Assembly: GCA_947625395.1 (NCBI GenBank)
Contig: CANQOD010000012.1
Location: 1 to 14,888, forward strand
Origin: an uncultured Bacilli bacterium
Lineage (GTDB): Bacteria > Bacillota_I > Bacilli_A > RF39 > UBA660
Direction of reading: 5' to 3'
Length of the DNA: 14,888 nucleotides
Made by a program: the position numbers and the translations under genes. Positions 1 to 8,224 of this stretch are shown here, in pieces; position 1 is the stretch's first letter, and each line of letters begins with the position of its first letter. The notes under the pieces are model-generated. The model was not told where the DNA came from. It saw nothing but the letters and a program-made list of their open reading frames with translations, and searched no databases.

Positions 1-37
1 ACATGATACAAACGCATTTGTAAAATAGGAGTGTCAA

Positions 38-1477
38 CTAAAATTTTTGTTTCCATTTTTTCAAATTTCTTAAAGGCTTTGTGACTTTCCAAGAGCGACT
101 ATTGACGACTTCTTGGTATTTTGCTTCTCGTAAATTCACTTGATGCGTGAGTTCTCGAATGACATCTTCTAAATAAACATACTCATCAAGGAACGCATTC
201 GCTTCATCACTCGTCATACCATGAGCTTGCTTGAGAATCTCACATAATCTTTCTCGTCCTTGAACTTTGAAAATCTTCATTGTCAAATGGCTTTTTTGAA
301 GCAAATATTTTAAATGATAGGCATAAATCTCCTTGTTACTTGGTTGACGTAAACGAAAAGCAATATAATGCCTATCGAACATTAAACTATAAGGAACATA
401 ATACCCAAAAATAATATAGTTCAAATACGCTGCATCACAAACTTTTTCTTCTAAGAAATCCAAGTGACTCACGCCACCTGAACGATAAGGAAAGTTTTTA
501 CCAATGATATAAGCTGTTTTACCAAGTAATTCTGCTTCAAAAGAAAGGTTACTGCCTATACTGGCAATGCGTTTATTTTTTAAAATCCATTCTAATGAAG
601 AAGAGGAATGATTCACAAGATAGTTTTCTTCATAGTAATCTCGCTTTTTTCGGTCGGGATGAATGCGCAAAGAAATTCGATTTTTAGGCACTAATCTTTC
701 GATTTGGCCCAGTAAATCATCATGACTACAAAGGCATTTTGCTTCGACATAAGGGTCTGTATCAGGACCAATGCTCACACCAAATTCATATTGTGGTTGG
801 TCATTTAAGTGATGAAGATAAAAGAGATTGTCTTTCGCAAGGAAAAGGGCGAGTAACTCTTCTCGACTGAAGCATGGAAAGGGCTTTGCTTCCTTTTGAT
901 ACGCTTCATAATCTCGTTCCAATTGTTCACTATTATATTTGTCATAAAATTGAAAGTATCCCATTTTTAAGGCGTATGTATTAGGACGAAAAGAAGCAAG
1001 TTCTTGTTGAATTAAGGTGATTTTTCTTTTCTTGCAAACAGCTTCTAAGCTAGGATACCAGCTCCACGTTAAAATGGCTTCAATCTTACCATGTTCTTTT
1101 TCAATTTGAACAACTTGCTTGTCAATCCAGGTTTCAAAGTCTTTATCACGACGGGATAATAACGCTTTGATGCCCTCCATAAAATTGGGATATTTTGACA
1201 GAATTCTTTTCTTTTCGGCAAGAGGTAACACATATTTCTTGAGCTGTTTTAAGCGTTCATCTGTAGGTCGATCAAATTCATAGACTTCGTCGTAATCATT
1301 ATGAAAAGAGCGAAAAGGATAGACACCTTTCTTTTCATAATAAGAGGGATTCTTAAAAAAAGGTTCTTCTGCAATGATTGGAACATCATTATCAAGGGCA
1401 AACTGCATGTACTTATAAAAAATCCATAATGGATGAATATAATCTTTCTCGTTAATAAATAAAAATGGTACAATCAC
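38..1477 (-). CDS. Putative surface-polysaccharide glycosyltransferase (GT-B-like)
   Basis: A protein of about 479 residues with no signal peptide or clear membrane segment, so probably cytoplasmic or membrane-associated. The C-terminal half has features of a GT-B nucleotide-sugar-binding half: an RIHPD motif near residues 272-276, then a stretch near 309-320 (SNLSFEAELLGK) resembling the 'S-x-x-x-EAxxxGK' loop of capsule-type (KpsC/KpsS or GT99-like) transferases. The tail, near 460-470, carries SRSWKVTKPLR, common at the ends of Gram-positive rhamnan and wall-polysaccharide glycosyltransferases, after a short coiled-coil-like stretch. Two in-frame GTG starts exist. The upstream one (1486) overlaps the AGGAG ribosome binding site, while the one at 1477 sits 8 nt after it, so 1477 is chosen. 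It follows the rhamnose genes and the GBS_Bsp protein on the same strand, which supports a role in polysaccharide assembly. The donor, acceptor and exact family are not known; the enzyme class is inferred from motifs and context. Confidence 0.6.
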   Translation of the reverse strand: MIVPFLFINEKDYIHPLWIFYKYMQFALDNDVPIIAEEPFFKNPSYYEKKGVYPFRSFHNDYDEVYEFDRPTDERLKQLKKYVLPLAEKKRILSKYPNFMEGIKALLSRRDKDFETWIDKQVVQIEKEHGKIEAILTWSWYPSLEAVCKKRKITLIQQELASFRPNTYALKMGYFQFYDKYNSEQLERDYEAYQKEAKPFPCFSREELLALFLAKDNLFYLHHLNDQPQYEFGVSIGPDTDPYVEAKCLCSHDDLLGQIERLVPKNRISLRIHPDRKKRDYYEENYLVNHSSSSLEWILKNKRIASIGSNLSFEAELLGKTAYIIGKNFPYRSGGVSHLDFLEEKVCDAAYLNYIIFGYYVPYSLMFDRHYIAFRLRQPSNKEIYAYHLKYLLQKSHLTMKIFKVQGRERLCEILKQAHGMTSDEANAFLDEYVYLEDVIRELTHQVNLREAKYQEVVNSRSWKVTKPLRNLKKWKQKF

Positions 1478-1532
1478 TTCAATCACTCCTATTTGATTCT
1501 TGCCTATAGAATCTTTTGCTTTCTTATCTTTT

Positions 1533-1562
1533 ATTGTATCAAATTCAAAAAGAAAATAGCAA
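1533..1562 (-). promoter_or_regulatory. Predicted sigma-A promoter of the glycosyltransferase gene
   Basis: On the minus strand, TTGCTA (1557-1562) and TACAAT (1533-1538) are separated by 18 nt. This would start transcription near 1526, about 50 nt before the GTG start. The -35 differs from consensus at two positions. It lies directly beside the degenerate repeat array, so the array occupies the upstream activating region. Confidence 0.5.
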
Positions 1563-1563
1563 G

Positions 1564-1740
1564 TGTTCTTCTTATTTTAACAAATGCCCTTTCCATTTGA
1601 ACAGACATCCTTCACGTTTTAATATGCGCTCTTATTATTGAACATGTGGTCTTTTCATTTAGTAAATGCTTTTTCCGTTTTCGTCTGTTTTAATGATGGG
1701 TCTTTCTCGTTTCAATCAACACGCTCCCTTATTTTCAAAG
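1564..1740. repeat. Degenerate ~21-bp tandem repeat array upstream of the glycosyltransferase promoter
   Basis: About eight imperfect units of 20-23 bp, one enlarged to 30 bp, begin near 1564, 1585, 1606, 1627, 1647, 1667, 1697 and 1720. On the plus strand each has a CTT or similar pyrimidine block followed by TTTnAA. On the minus strand the common core is GTTnAAA followed about 5 nt later by GAA or AAG. Compare TGTTCAAATGGAAAGGGCA and TGTTAAAATAAGAAGAACA. Units are too diverged for a CRISPR array. The array ends 2 bp from the predicted -35 element. Confidence 0.55.
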
Positions 1741-1768
1741 AAAAAAGAGAATGTTTCTCCTTTGAAAA
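1732..1768 (-). terminator. Predicted terminator hairpin after the GBS_Bsp/C39 gene
   Basis: On the minus strand, AAAGGAGAA (1763-1755), a 3-nt loop ACA, then TTCTCTTTTTT (1751-1741) forms a roughly 9-bp stem with one G-U pair, running into a short U tract. The flanks also form a perfect inverted repeat (TTTTCAAAG 1732-1740 and CTTTGAAAA 1760-1768), which gives an alternative, larger fold. It starts about 10 nt after the stop codon. The stem is AT-rich, so its strength is uncertain. Confidence 0.5.
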
Positions 1769-1778
1769 ACTTCCTCTT

Positions 1779-4733
1779 TTAGTAAAGGGCATAAAAGACA
1801 TAGCCACCTTTTAAATCAATCGCACTATCGCTTCTTGTTTGATAGAGATATTGTACAGAAAACTTTTTATTGTTTGTTTGCCGGTCAGGGTCTTTGACTG
1901 TTGTATTTCCATTTTCATAACCATACATTAAAATTTCATGTGTAACATCTAATTTTTCAACGAAGTCAGGTCCTTTGACTGCTGCAAGGACAATCATTCC
2001 CCTTTGCAGTGCCTGTTGAACTTCGCTTAAAGTAGTCAATCCTTTGTAAGAAATACCATAATGGTTATTGGCATATTGAATCGCAAGGCCACTCGTTCCA
2101 CGGAAGATGCGATTAAATTCATTCGTCGAGTGATAGAGATAATCCGCAACTTCAACAGGTGTAATTTCTCGATTTAAAATCGTTGTATAAGCCATCGCTA
2201 AAACAGTTGGCACACAACCGGATTTTCCCAGTGTACTTGGACCATAAGCACGGTCTTTCCAACGGTCATCTTTTTGTCGATAGTAGGTATCTACCATATA
2301 TTGATATCCCTCTATTGTATAGTTGACTGCGCCTAAAATGGTATTTTTTCCATTGACAGTTTCATAGACATGCGATGTCATTGCGCCATAAGGAGCATGT
2401 GGGAAAGAGCGAATCGTCGCTTTGAACTTTCCATTGCCCATCTTTTGTGCTTGATACCAAACAAGGTCATCTTGCCCACCAGCATCGGACCAAGTTGGCA
2501 CTAAAATTTGGGAAACAGAAAATGGTAACTGCGTAATCATCAATTCATAAATTCCTCTTCCTTTAGAAGAAACGGCATAGTTGATTTTCAATTTGATTTC
2601 TTCATCCCCTAAGATTTTTACCTTTTGAATGCCATTTTCCGCAATCACATAGACATGAGTATGATAATGACCACTATTATTTTGATGATTCTCTGCACGA
2701 ATGGTTGCAACATAGCGACCATTCTCATCTTGTGTCGCCTTATAATAATACAAGTCACTTTGATTATCTTTGGACCAAACAGCAACTTTGACTTGATGAA
2801 TACCCGATTTACTTGCAATATCTTGTACAACAACTTGATAGGTTCCTTGCTCACTTTCTACATTTTGAATTTCTGCTTGAAAATCATTGATATCCGCAAT
2901 TGTAAAAGTTCCTGCGGTTAAAAAGTAAGCACGCCCTTTGGCATCATAAGCATAGACATGGACCGAATAATTCCCTGCCGTATGATGCTTTTGAATCGGA
3001 ACAGTGACCGTTCCATTTTGTTTGTTTTTTTCTGCTTGATACCAAACAATATCATCTTGTCCACCCACATCGGACCAAACGGCAAAGCGGAGCTGTTCTT
3101 TTCCATAATCGGAATCAAGAAGCGTGATTTGTATATTTTTATCTTCTTCATTGTGATTTTGAATTTCTAATGTTCCCTTACGAAGCGTAATTTGTTTTGA
3201 AAATCCTTGAAATAATTTTTGATTCTGTTTGGTTGTAAAATAGACATGAACAGCATAACTACCGCTGACATATTGGTGATTTCGTAAAGGTACATGCGCT
3301 TGATAAGTGCCATTTGCTTGCCGTACTGCAGGATACCAAACAAGGTCATCTTGCCCATTTTTCCCTGACCAAACAGGAACTTGAATTTGAGTGATATTGG
3401 AAGTTACATTGCGAATGATGACATCAAAAGCCCCGTTTTGAACCTCTGTGATTTCTACAACATTGACTTGTGGATGTTGCACGGAAATCGCTGTAGCGGA
3501 AACAATGTACATTTTTCCATTTCGGTCCTTGGCATAAAGATGAATTTGATATCGACCACTATCAATGACTCCATTGGCATTCAAGTGATTGCCAAGCGCA
3601 ACCTGGTAGTTTCCATCAGCTTGCGCTGTATACCAATGAATGTCATCTTGTCCCTTTGCTTCTGACCACACTGCATAAACGAGAGAAGCATTTCGATAAA
3701 GATGCGCATCGGCATAAGAAACAGAAATCGTTGTTGCCCTCTCATCTAAAGTAGCTTTTATAAGAGGGGTTTCAGGAACATAGATGCCAACACCACCTAG
3801 ACAAGTTCGAATCCCATTTGCTAGGGTGACATAAACGTGTGCCGTATAGTTTCCTCTTGAAAAATATTGTTCTCCTACATGGGCCGTGACTTGATAAGTT
3901 CCATCGGCTTGTTTTTGGGCCACATGCCATAGAATATCATCTTGACCACCCGTATCGGACCAAAGGGGAACGTCTACTTTCACAACTTCTGAAGAAAGAT
4001 TAGCAATATGGACTTGAAGTTGACCACTCTCTTCTATGTAAGAAGAAGTAATGGTACCCTGTGGTGCTTTTACCTCAAAGTTTGTCGCCGCAACAAAAAT
4101 AGTTTCTCCTGATGGTAAACAAAGATAAGTATGTACGTTATAAATACCGATGGATAAATGATTTTGAATTGGGACTGTTGCCTGATAATTGTTGGCGGTA
4201 TACCAGTGAATATCATCTTGACCACCGACTGCGGACCAAACAGCAAAACGAATAGTACCTTGATAATCACTATCCTTTAAAGTGATTTGGGCCTGTTTCT
4301 CCGCACCATCTAATTGTGCCAATAAAGTACCTTGGGAAAGTTCGACTTCCTTTTCCGCAGAAGTCACAAAACGTCTATCTCCATTTGTTGTGAAATAAAC
4401 ATGAATGAAATATCTTCCATTTTCATAATGATGATTGGCCAAGTGAACGGTCGCTTGATACGTTGTCGCATCAACTTTGGTTGCTGTATACCACTGAATA
4501 TCATCTTGACTTTTCTTTTCTGTCCAAACAGGAACGGAAACACTCGTCACTTGTGTAGGCACATTCTTTAAAATGATATTGAACGTTCCATTTTGAATGG
4601 GTGTTGTTTCTACCTGTGACACATCATTGGCCTGTTGATAAGGCCTGTGCATCGTTTTGATGTGCTCTTTCACAGGACAAAGCAAAGAAAGAAGCAGTAA
4701 AAAGAATCCTCCATAAAATAACTTGTTTTTCAT
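1779..4733 (-). CDS. Exported GBS_Bsp-like repeat protein with C-terminal C39-like cysteine peptidase domain
   Basis: A 984-residue protein. The start is an ATG with an AGGGAGG ribosome binding site 7 nt upstream. Residues about 4-19 form a hydrophobic signal or anchor segment; no clear lipobox or LPxTG sorting motif is visible. Eight repeats of 92-99 residues follow, each centred on a W-S-x(4)-GQDD-(I/L)-x-W motif, with the Q at residues 76, 172, 264, 362, 461, 559, 658 and 754. These match the GBS_Bsp-like repeat family of streptococcal surface proteins. The seventh is degenerate (QSDL, Trp lost). From about 813 to the end is a papain-fold C39-like domain: probable oxyanion Gln820, Cys840 in SGCVPT, His932 in THEIL and Asp948 in KDPD, all present, so it may be active. 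Location in the operon, after rfbB, suggests a cell-surface role tied to wall polysaccharide. The substrate is not known; the domain could hydrolyse peptides or peptidoglycan crosslinks. Confidence 0.85.
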   Translation of the reverse strand: MKNKLFYGGFFLLLLSLLCPVKEHIKTMHRPYQQANDVSQVETTPIQNGTFNIILKNVPTQVTSVSVPVWTEKKSQDDIQWYTATKVDATTYQATVHLANHHYENGRYFIHVYFTTNGDRRFVTSAEKEVELSQGTLLAQLDGAEKQAQITLKDSDYQGTIRFAVWSAVGGQDDIHWYTANNYQATVPIQNHLSIGIYNVHTYLCLPSGETIFVAATNFEVKAPQGTITSSYIEESGQLQVHIANLSSEVVKVDVPLWSDTGGQDDILWHVAQKQADGTYQVTAHVGEQYFSRGNYTAHVYVTLANGIRTCLGGVGIYVPETPLIKATLDERATTISVSYADAHLYRNASLVYAVWSEAKGQDDIHWYTAQADGNYQVALGNHLNANGVIDSGRYQIHLYAKDRNGKMYIVSATAISVQHPQVNVVEITEVQNGAFDVIIRNVTSNITQIQVPVWSGKNGQDDLVWYPAVRQANGTYQAHVPLRNHQYVSGSYAVHVYFTTKQNQKLFQGFSKQITLRKGTLEIQNHNEEDKNIQITLLDSDYGKEQLRFAVWSDVGGQDDIVWYQAEKNKQNGTVTVPIQKHHTAGNYSVHVYAYDAKGRAYFLTAGTFTIADINDFQAEIQNVESEQGTYQVVVQDIASKSGIHQVKVAVWSKDNQSDLYYYKATQDENGRYVATIRAENHQNNSGHYHTHVYVIAENGIQKVKILGDEEIKLKINYAVSSKGRGIYELMITQLPFSVSQILVPTWSDAGGQDDLVWYQAQKMGNGKFKATIRSFPHAPYGAMTSHVYETVNGKNTILGAVNYTIEGYQYMVDTYYRQKDDRWKDRAYGPSTLGKSGCVPTVLAMAYTTILNREITPVEVADYLYHSTNEFNRIFRGTSGLAIQYANNHYGISYKGLTTLSEVQQALQRGMIVLAAVKGPDFVEKLDVTHEILMYGYENGNTTVKDPDRQTNNKKFSVQYLYQTRSDSAIDLKGGYVFYALY

Positions 4734-4763
4734 CGTTTTTCCTCCCTTATTTTTATTTTATTT

Positions 4764-4806
4764 AAAAATGTCCAAATCAGTGCCAACCAACCAAGCAGTT
4801 GGACTT
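4764..4806 (-). terminator. Possible weak terminator or attenuator between rfbB and the GBS_Bsp gene
   Basis: On the minus strand GTCCAA (4804-4799) pairs with TTGGAC (4775-4770), followed by ATTTTTAAA. The 23-nt interior contains three TTGG repeats and could fold in several ways. The 6-bp stem with a short U run suggests partial termination rather than a firm operon end. No convincing promoter was found for the downstream gene, so read-through from the rfb genes is likely. Confidence 0.4.
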
Positions 4807-4808
4807 TC

Positions 4809-5837
4809 TTAGGCATTCGTCGTATGTTCTTTTTCGGAAGAGTATGCTTTTTGATATTCGCCTGTTTCGATGTTTTCAATCCAGTCTTGATGCTTGCAAT
4901 ACCATTCTATTGTTTCTTGAATTCCCTGTTCAAAAGAATACGTTCTTTTCCAACCGAGCTCTTTTTCGATTTTCGTTGAATCAATCGCATAACGCAAGTC
5001 ATGTCCTTTTCGGTCTGCGACAAAAGAAATCAGCTCTTCACTCTTTCCTAATGCTTTTAGAATCGTTTTTACAATGGTTAAATTGGTTTTCTCAGCATGA
5101 CCACCTAAATTGTAAATTTCTCCCACTTTGCCTTGTCGTACAATCAGGTCAACTCCAACATTATGGTCATGAACATGAATCCAATCCCGCACATTTTCAC
5201 CTGTCCCATAAACAGGAACTGCTTCATTCTTGAGGGCTTTAGAAATCACTAGAGGGATTAGTTTCTCAGGAAATTGATACGGTCCGTAATTATTCGAACA
5301 GCGACTAATTGTGACGGGAAGCCCATAAGTTCTATAATATGCCATGACCAAAAGGTCAGCACTTGCTTTGCTAGTGGAATAAGGACTCGATGTTTTAATG
5401 GGTGTTGTTTCTGTGAAAAGTAAATCAGGCCTATCTAATGGCAAGTCCCCATAAACTTCATCTGTTGATACTTGATGATATCGTTGAATCCCATACTTAA
5501 GACATGCGTCCATCAACACCTCTGTTCCTATTATATTGGTTGTTAAAAAGATGGATGGATTTTGAATCGAATGGTCCACATGAGATTCCGCAGCAAAGTT
5601 GATAACAACATCAAACTTTTCTTTTTCAAACAACTGCTCTACCAAAGCACGATTTGTAATATCCCCTTTAACAAAGCGATAATTCTCTAATTTGTCAAGA
5701 ATTTCGATATTGTGATAATTTCCCGCATAAGTTAAGGCATCTAAGCAGACAAAAAAATCTTTTGGATATTTTTGCGTTACATAATGTAAATAATTGCTCC
5801 CGATAAAACCGGCCCCACCTGTGATTAAAAACTTCAT
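4809..5837 (-). CDS. rfbB: dTDP-glucose 4,6-dehydratase
   Basis: Converts dTDP-D-glucose to dTDP-4-keto-6-deoxy-D-glucose, the second step of dTDP-L-rhamnose synthesis, in the cytoplasm. The 342 residues match the usual family length. The N-terminus has the NAD-binding TGGAGFIGS motif (residues 6-14). Further on are AAESHVD (82-88), the active-site STDEVYG (124-130, with Asp126 and Glu127 as the dehydratase acid pair) and the SDR catalytic pair Tyr153/Lys157 in YSTSK. The ATG lies 1 nt beyond the stop codon of the upstream rfbC-rfbD fusion, and its ribosome binding site (AAGGA) lies inside the end of that gene, so translational coupling is likely. The C-terminal ~15 residues after GEYQKAY are polar and look disordered. 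The assignment is secure by motif; an equivalent symbol is rmlB. Confidence 0.96.
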   Translation of the reverse strand: MKFLITGGAGFIGSNYLHYVTQKYPKDFFVCLDALTYAGNYHNIEILDKLENYRFVKGDITNRALVEQLFEKEKFDVVINFAAESHVDHSIQNPSIFLTTNIIGTEVLMDACLKYGIQRYHQVSTDEVYGDLPLDRPDLLFTETTPIKTSSPYSTSKASADLLVMAYYRTYGLPVTISRCSNNYGPYQFPEKLIPLVISKALKNEAVPVYGTGENVRDWIHVHDHNVGVDLIVRQGKVGEIYNLGGHAEKTNLTIVKTILKALGKSEELISFVADRKGHDLRYAIDSTKIEKELGWKRTYSFEQGIQETIEWYCKHQDWIENIETGEYQKAYSSEKEHTTNA

Positions 5838-5838
5838 T

Positions 5839-7293
5839 TTATTTTTTCCTTTCTAAAACTTTTTCGTGTTTTAATTCCTCACTATATCGTGTAAGGGCAT
5901 TCTCCCAAGTGGGCAATAATGTAAAGCCCTGTTCCTGTAATTTTTCTTTGGAAAGCCGTGAATTACGAGGACGATAAGCTTGCTTTGTCCCAGTTAGTTT
6001 TAAATACTCTTCGGTTGTCACTGGATTTACTTTTGTTTCTTTGCCGTTGATTGCAAAGATGCGTTTCGCAAATTCTGCCCAAGAACAATAGTCTTCATTG
6101 GTCGCATGATAAGTCCCATATTTTTCTTCTTCAGACATATCGACTAAAAGGCGCGCTAAATCAACTGTATAAGTTGGCGAACCCACTTGATCTTTAACCA
6201 CGTTTAGTTCAGGATGCGTATCCGCCAATTGAAGCATCGTCTTGACAAAGTTCTTACCATGAATACCAAACACCCAAGAAGTTCTTGCGATATAATGATG
6301 CGGATTTTGTCTGACAATTTCTTCTCCCTCATATTTTGTCTTGCCATATACACTCTTAGGATTGACTGCATCTGTTTCTTGATAAAGCCCCTCTTTCGTG
6401 CCGTCATACACATAATCTGTCGACAAATAAAGTAATTTGGCACCCACTTGAATGGAAGCTTCTGTGATATTTTTCGTTCCTACTACATTCACAAGGCGGC
6501 AGAGTTCTTCTTCCTCTTCTGCACGGTCCACTTGGGTCCAGGCAGCACAATGAAAAATAACATCCGGATGATATGCCGTAATCAGTTCCATACAAGCCTC
6601 TTTATCTGTAATATCTAATGTATCTTTATCAATAGCTAAGATTTCTGTTTCTCCTCTTCGTTGTAATTCTTTGGCAATATCATATCCTAACTGTCCATTG
6701 GCTCCTGTAATCAGATATTTTTTTGGCGTTCTTCGAAATTTGACAGTGCTTTCACTTAAAGGAAGTCTAACACGGTCTTTCTCTGATAAAAGTGGCGTTT
6801 CAATTCCATATTCTTGAAAGATTTTCTCCCAATCAATTCCTAACGCTTCATCGTTCCATAAAATTCCATCTTCTAATTCCGGCGCATAATCATTGTCAAC
6901 AAAGTAGCGAAATTTAGTATGATCTTCTAGGCTGACAAAACCATGGGCAAAACCACGTGGCACATAAAGTCTACAATTGTTCTCCGGGGTTAATAAAACT
7001 TTTGTCCACTTGCCATAAGTGGGCGAATCTTCTCGGATATCAACAACAACATCCACTGCTGCCCCGTCAATCACTTCGACAATTTTGGCTTGACATTTTG
7101 GATTTTTTTGGAAATGAAGTCCTCTTACAACTCCTTTACTACTCATACTCTCATTGGCTTGAACAATCCCTTGAAACCCTAATTCTTGGAATTCTTTGGC
7201 AATAAAGTAAGGAGAAAAATATCCACGTTCATCTCCAAACTTATCCGGTTCAATGATATAACAATCTTTTAATTCTGTTTCTGTTTTCTTCAT
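5839..7293 (-). CDS. rfbCD: Bifunctional dTDP-4-dehydrorhamnose 3,5-epimerase / dTDP-4-dehydrorhamnose reductase (RfbC-RfbD fusion)
   Basis: One 484-residue chain carries the last two steps of dTDP-L-rhamnose synthesis. Residues 1 to about 180 are the RmlC cupin epimerase: RGLHFQ with catalytic His60, VDIR with Asp85, the YVPRGFAHGF signature (110-119), and a FRYFVDNDYAPE segment in which Tyr130 or Tyr136 is the expected catalytic Tyr. Residues about 191-480 are the RmlD reductase: NAD(P)-binding TGANGQLG (196-203), STDYVYDG (291-298) and the YxxxK pair Tyr316/Lys320. A linker of about 20 residues (170-190) separates them. No internal stop or frameshift is seen, so this is a true fusion and not a sequencing artefact. 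Separate rfbC and rfbD genes are the more usual arrangement, although RmlC-RmlD fusions are known in some Firmicutes and bifidobacteria. A GAGGA ribosome binding site precedes the ATG. It starts 10 nt after rfbA. Confidence 0.94.
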   Translation of the reverse strand: MKKTETELKDCYIIEPDKFGDERGYFSPYFIAKEFQELGFQGIVQANESMSSKGVVRGLHFQKNPKCQAKIVEVIDGAAVDVVVDIREDSPTYGKWTKVLLTPENNCRLYVPRGFAHGFVSLEDHTKFRYFVDNDYAPELEDGILWNDEALGIDWEKIFQEYGIETPLLSEKDRVRLPLSESTVKFRRTPKKYLITGANGQLGYDIAKELQRRGETEILAIDKDTLDITDKEACMELITAYHPDVIFHCAAWTQVDRAEEEEELCRLVNVVGTKNITEASIQVGAKLLYLSTDYVYDGTKEGLYQETDAVNPKSVYGKTKYEGEEIVRQNPHHYIARTSWVFGIHGKNFVKTMLQLADTHPELNVVKDQVGSPTYTVDLARLLVDMSEEEKYGTYHATNEDYCSWAEFAKRIFAINGKETKVNPVTTEEYLKLTGTKQAYRPRNSRLSKEKLQEQGFTLLPTWENALTRYSEELKHEKVLERKK

Positions 7294-7303
7294 TTCTTCT
7301 TCC

Positions 7304-8224
7304 TCATTTCTTTAATACTTTTTCAATTCGTCTTTTAAATTCCTCTTCGTGTGCTTTCAATAGGAATTTTTCAAGATATTGTCCATAGGTATTTTTTTCT
7401 TGTAATTTTGCTTGGGCAGCCAGTTGCATTTCATCAATCCAATGATTCGAATAGGCAATCTGTTCAGGACAGCAAATCAATCTATCCTTATTGTTTTGAA
7501 TCGTTCGAATCATATTGGCAGCATCAATTTGACTGTCAAAGGTACCCGTATCAAACCAAGTAAATCCCTCACCAAGCAATTCTGCCTTGAGCTTTTTCTT
7601 TTTTAAATACAGTTCATTTAAAGAAGTAATCTCTAATTCACCCCGTGGAGATTTTTGGACCATTTTGGCTAGTTGGCTCACGCCTTTTGGATAAAAATAA
7701 AGTCCTGTAATGGCATAGTTCGATTTTGGATATTTGGGCTTTTCTTCTACGCTTAATACATTGTTCTGCGCATCAAGTTCCATAATTCCAAAACGTTCCG
7801 GATCTTTCACTTGATTGCCAAAAATAGTCGCAAAACCCGCTTGCGCATTTTCCGTTGCTTTTTCTAACACATCGTTCAAACCATTGCCGTAAAAAATATT
7901 ATCTCCCAAAACCATCGCACAAGAATCCTCTTGAAGAAAAGATTCTCCTAATAAAAAGGCTTGGGCTAAGCCCTCCGGCTTTTTTTGGACAACATAAGAA
8001 ATATGAATGCCAAATTGCTTGCCATCTTTTAATAGACGGCGAAAATTTGCTTGATCTTCTTCCGTTGTAATCACTAAAATGTCTTGAATTCCTGCAAGCA
8101 TTAAAGTAGATAATGGATAATAAATCATTGGTTTATCATAGATAGGCATTAACTGTTTGCTAATTCCCTCTGTGATTGGATAAAGTCTTGTTCCACTTCC
8201 TCCAGCTAAAATAATTCCTTTCAT
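7304..8224 (-). CDS. rfbA: Glucose-1-phosphate thymidylyltransferase
   Basis: Joins glucose-1-phosphate and dTTP to make dTDP-glucose, the entry step to dTDP-L-rhamnose. The 306 residues are slightly longer than the usual ~290, mainly from a basic C-terminal tail. Motifs: the nucleotide-binding LAGGSGTRLYP (6-16), LGDN with metal-binding Asp108 (106-109), EEKP (160-163), GELEIT (195-200) and WFDTGT (223-228, Asp225 being the second metal ligand). It is the first gene of the rhamnose operon and has a long leader from a strong promoter. Two Shine-Dalgarno-like stretches lie upstream of the ATG: AAGGAGG about 12 nt away and AAGG about 3 nt away. The first is stronger but unusually far. An equivalent symbol is rmlA. 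Confidence 0.96.
   Translation of the reverse strand: MKGIILAGGSGTRLYPITEGISKQLMPIYDKPMIYYPLSTLMLAGIQDILVITTEEDQANFRRLLKDGKQFGIHISYVVQKKPEGLAQAFLLGESFLQEDSCAMVLGDNIFYGNGLNDVLEKATENAQAGFATIFGNQVKDPERFGIMELDAQNNVLSVEEKPKYPKSNYAITGLYFYPKGVSQLAKMVQKSPRGELEITSLNELYLKKKKLKAELLGEGFTWFDTGTFDSQIDAANMIRTIQNNKDRLICCPEQIAYSNHWIDEMQLAAQAKLQEKNTYGQYLEKFLLKAHEEEFKRRIEKVLKK

Noticed and set aside
1564..1740. CRISPR-like array
   Set aside because: Units are about 21 bp, contiguous without spacers and highly diverged; no cas genes are present.
2625..3665. Several plus- and minus-strand ORFs inside the GBS_Bsp gene
   Set aside because: They recur at the repeat period with similar peptides, as expected for shadow frames of a repetitive gene.
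4668..4733. Lipoprotein signal in the GBS_Bsp/C39 protein (SLLC near residue 19)
   Set aside because: The residue before Cys is Leu where Gly, Ala or Ser is needed, so a lipobox is not supported.
4799..5233. Plus-strand ORF of 144 codons opposite rfbB
   Set aside because: It is antisense to a fully supported rfbB, has no ribosome binding site and no recognisable domain.
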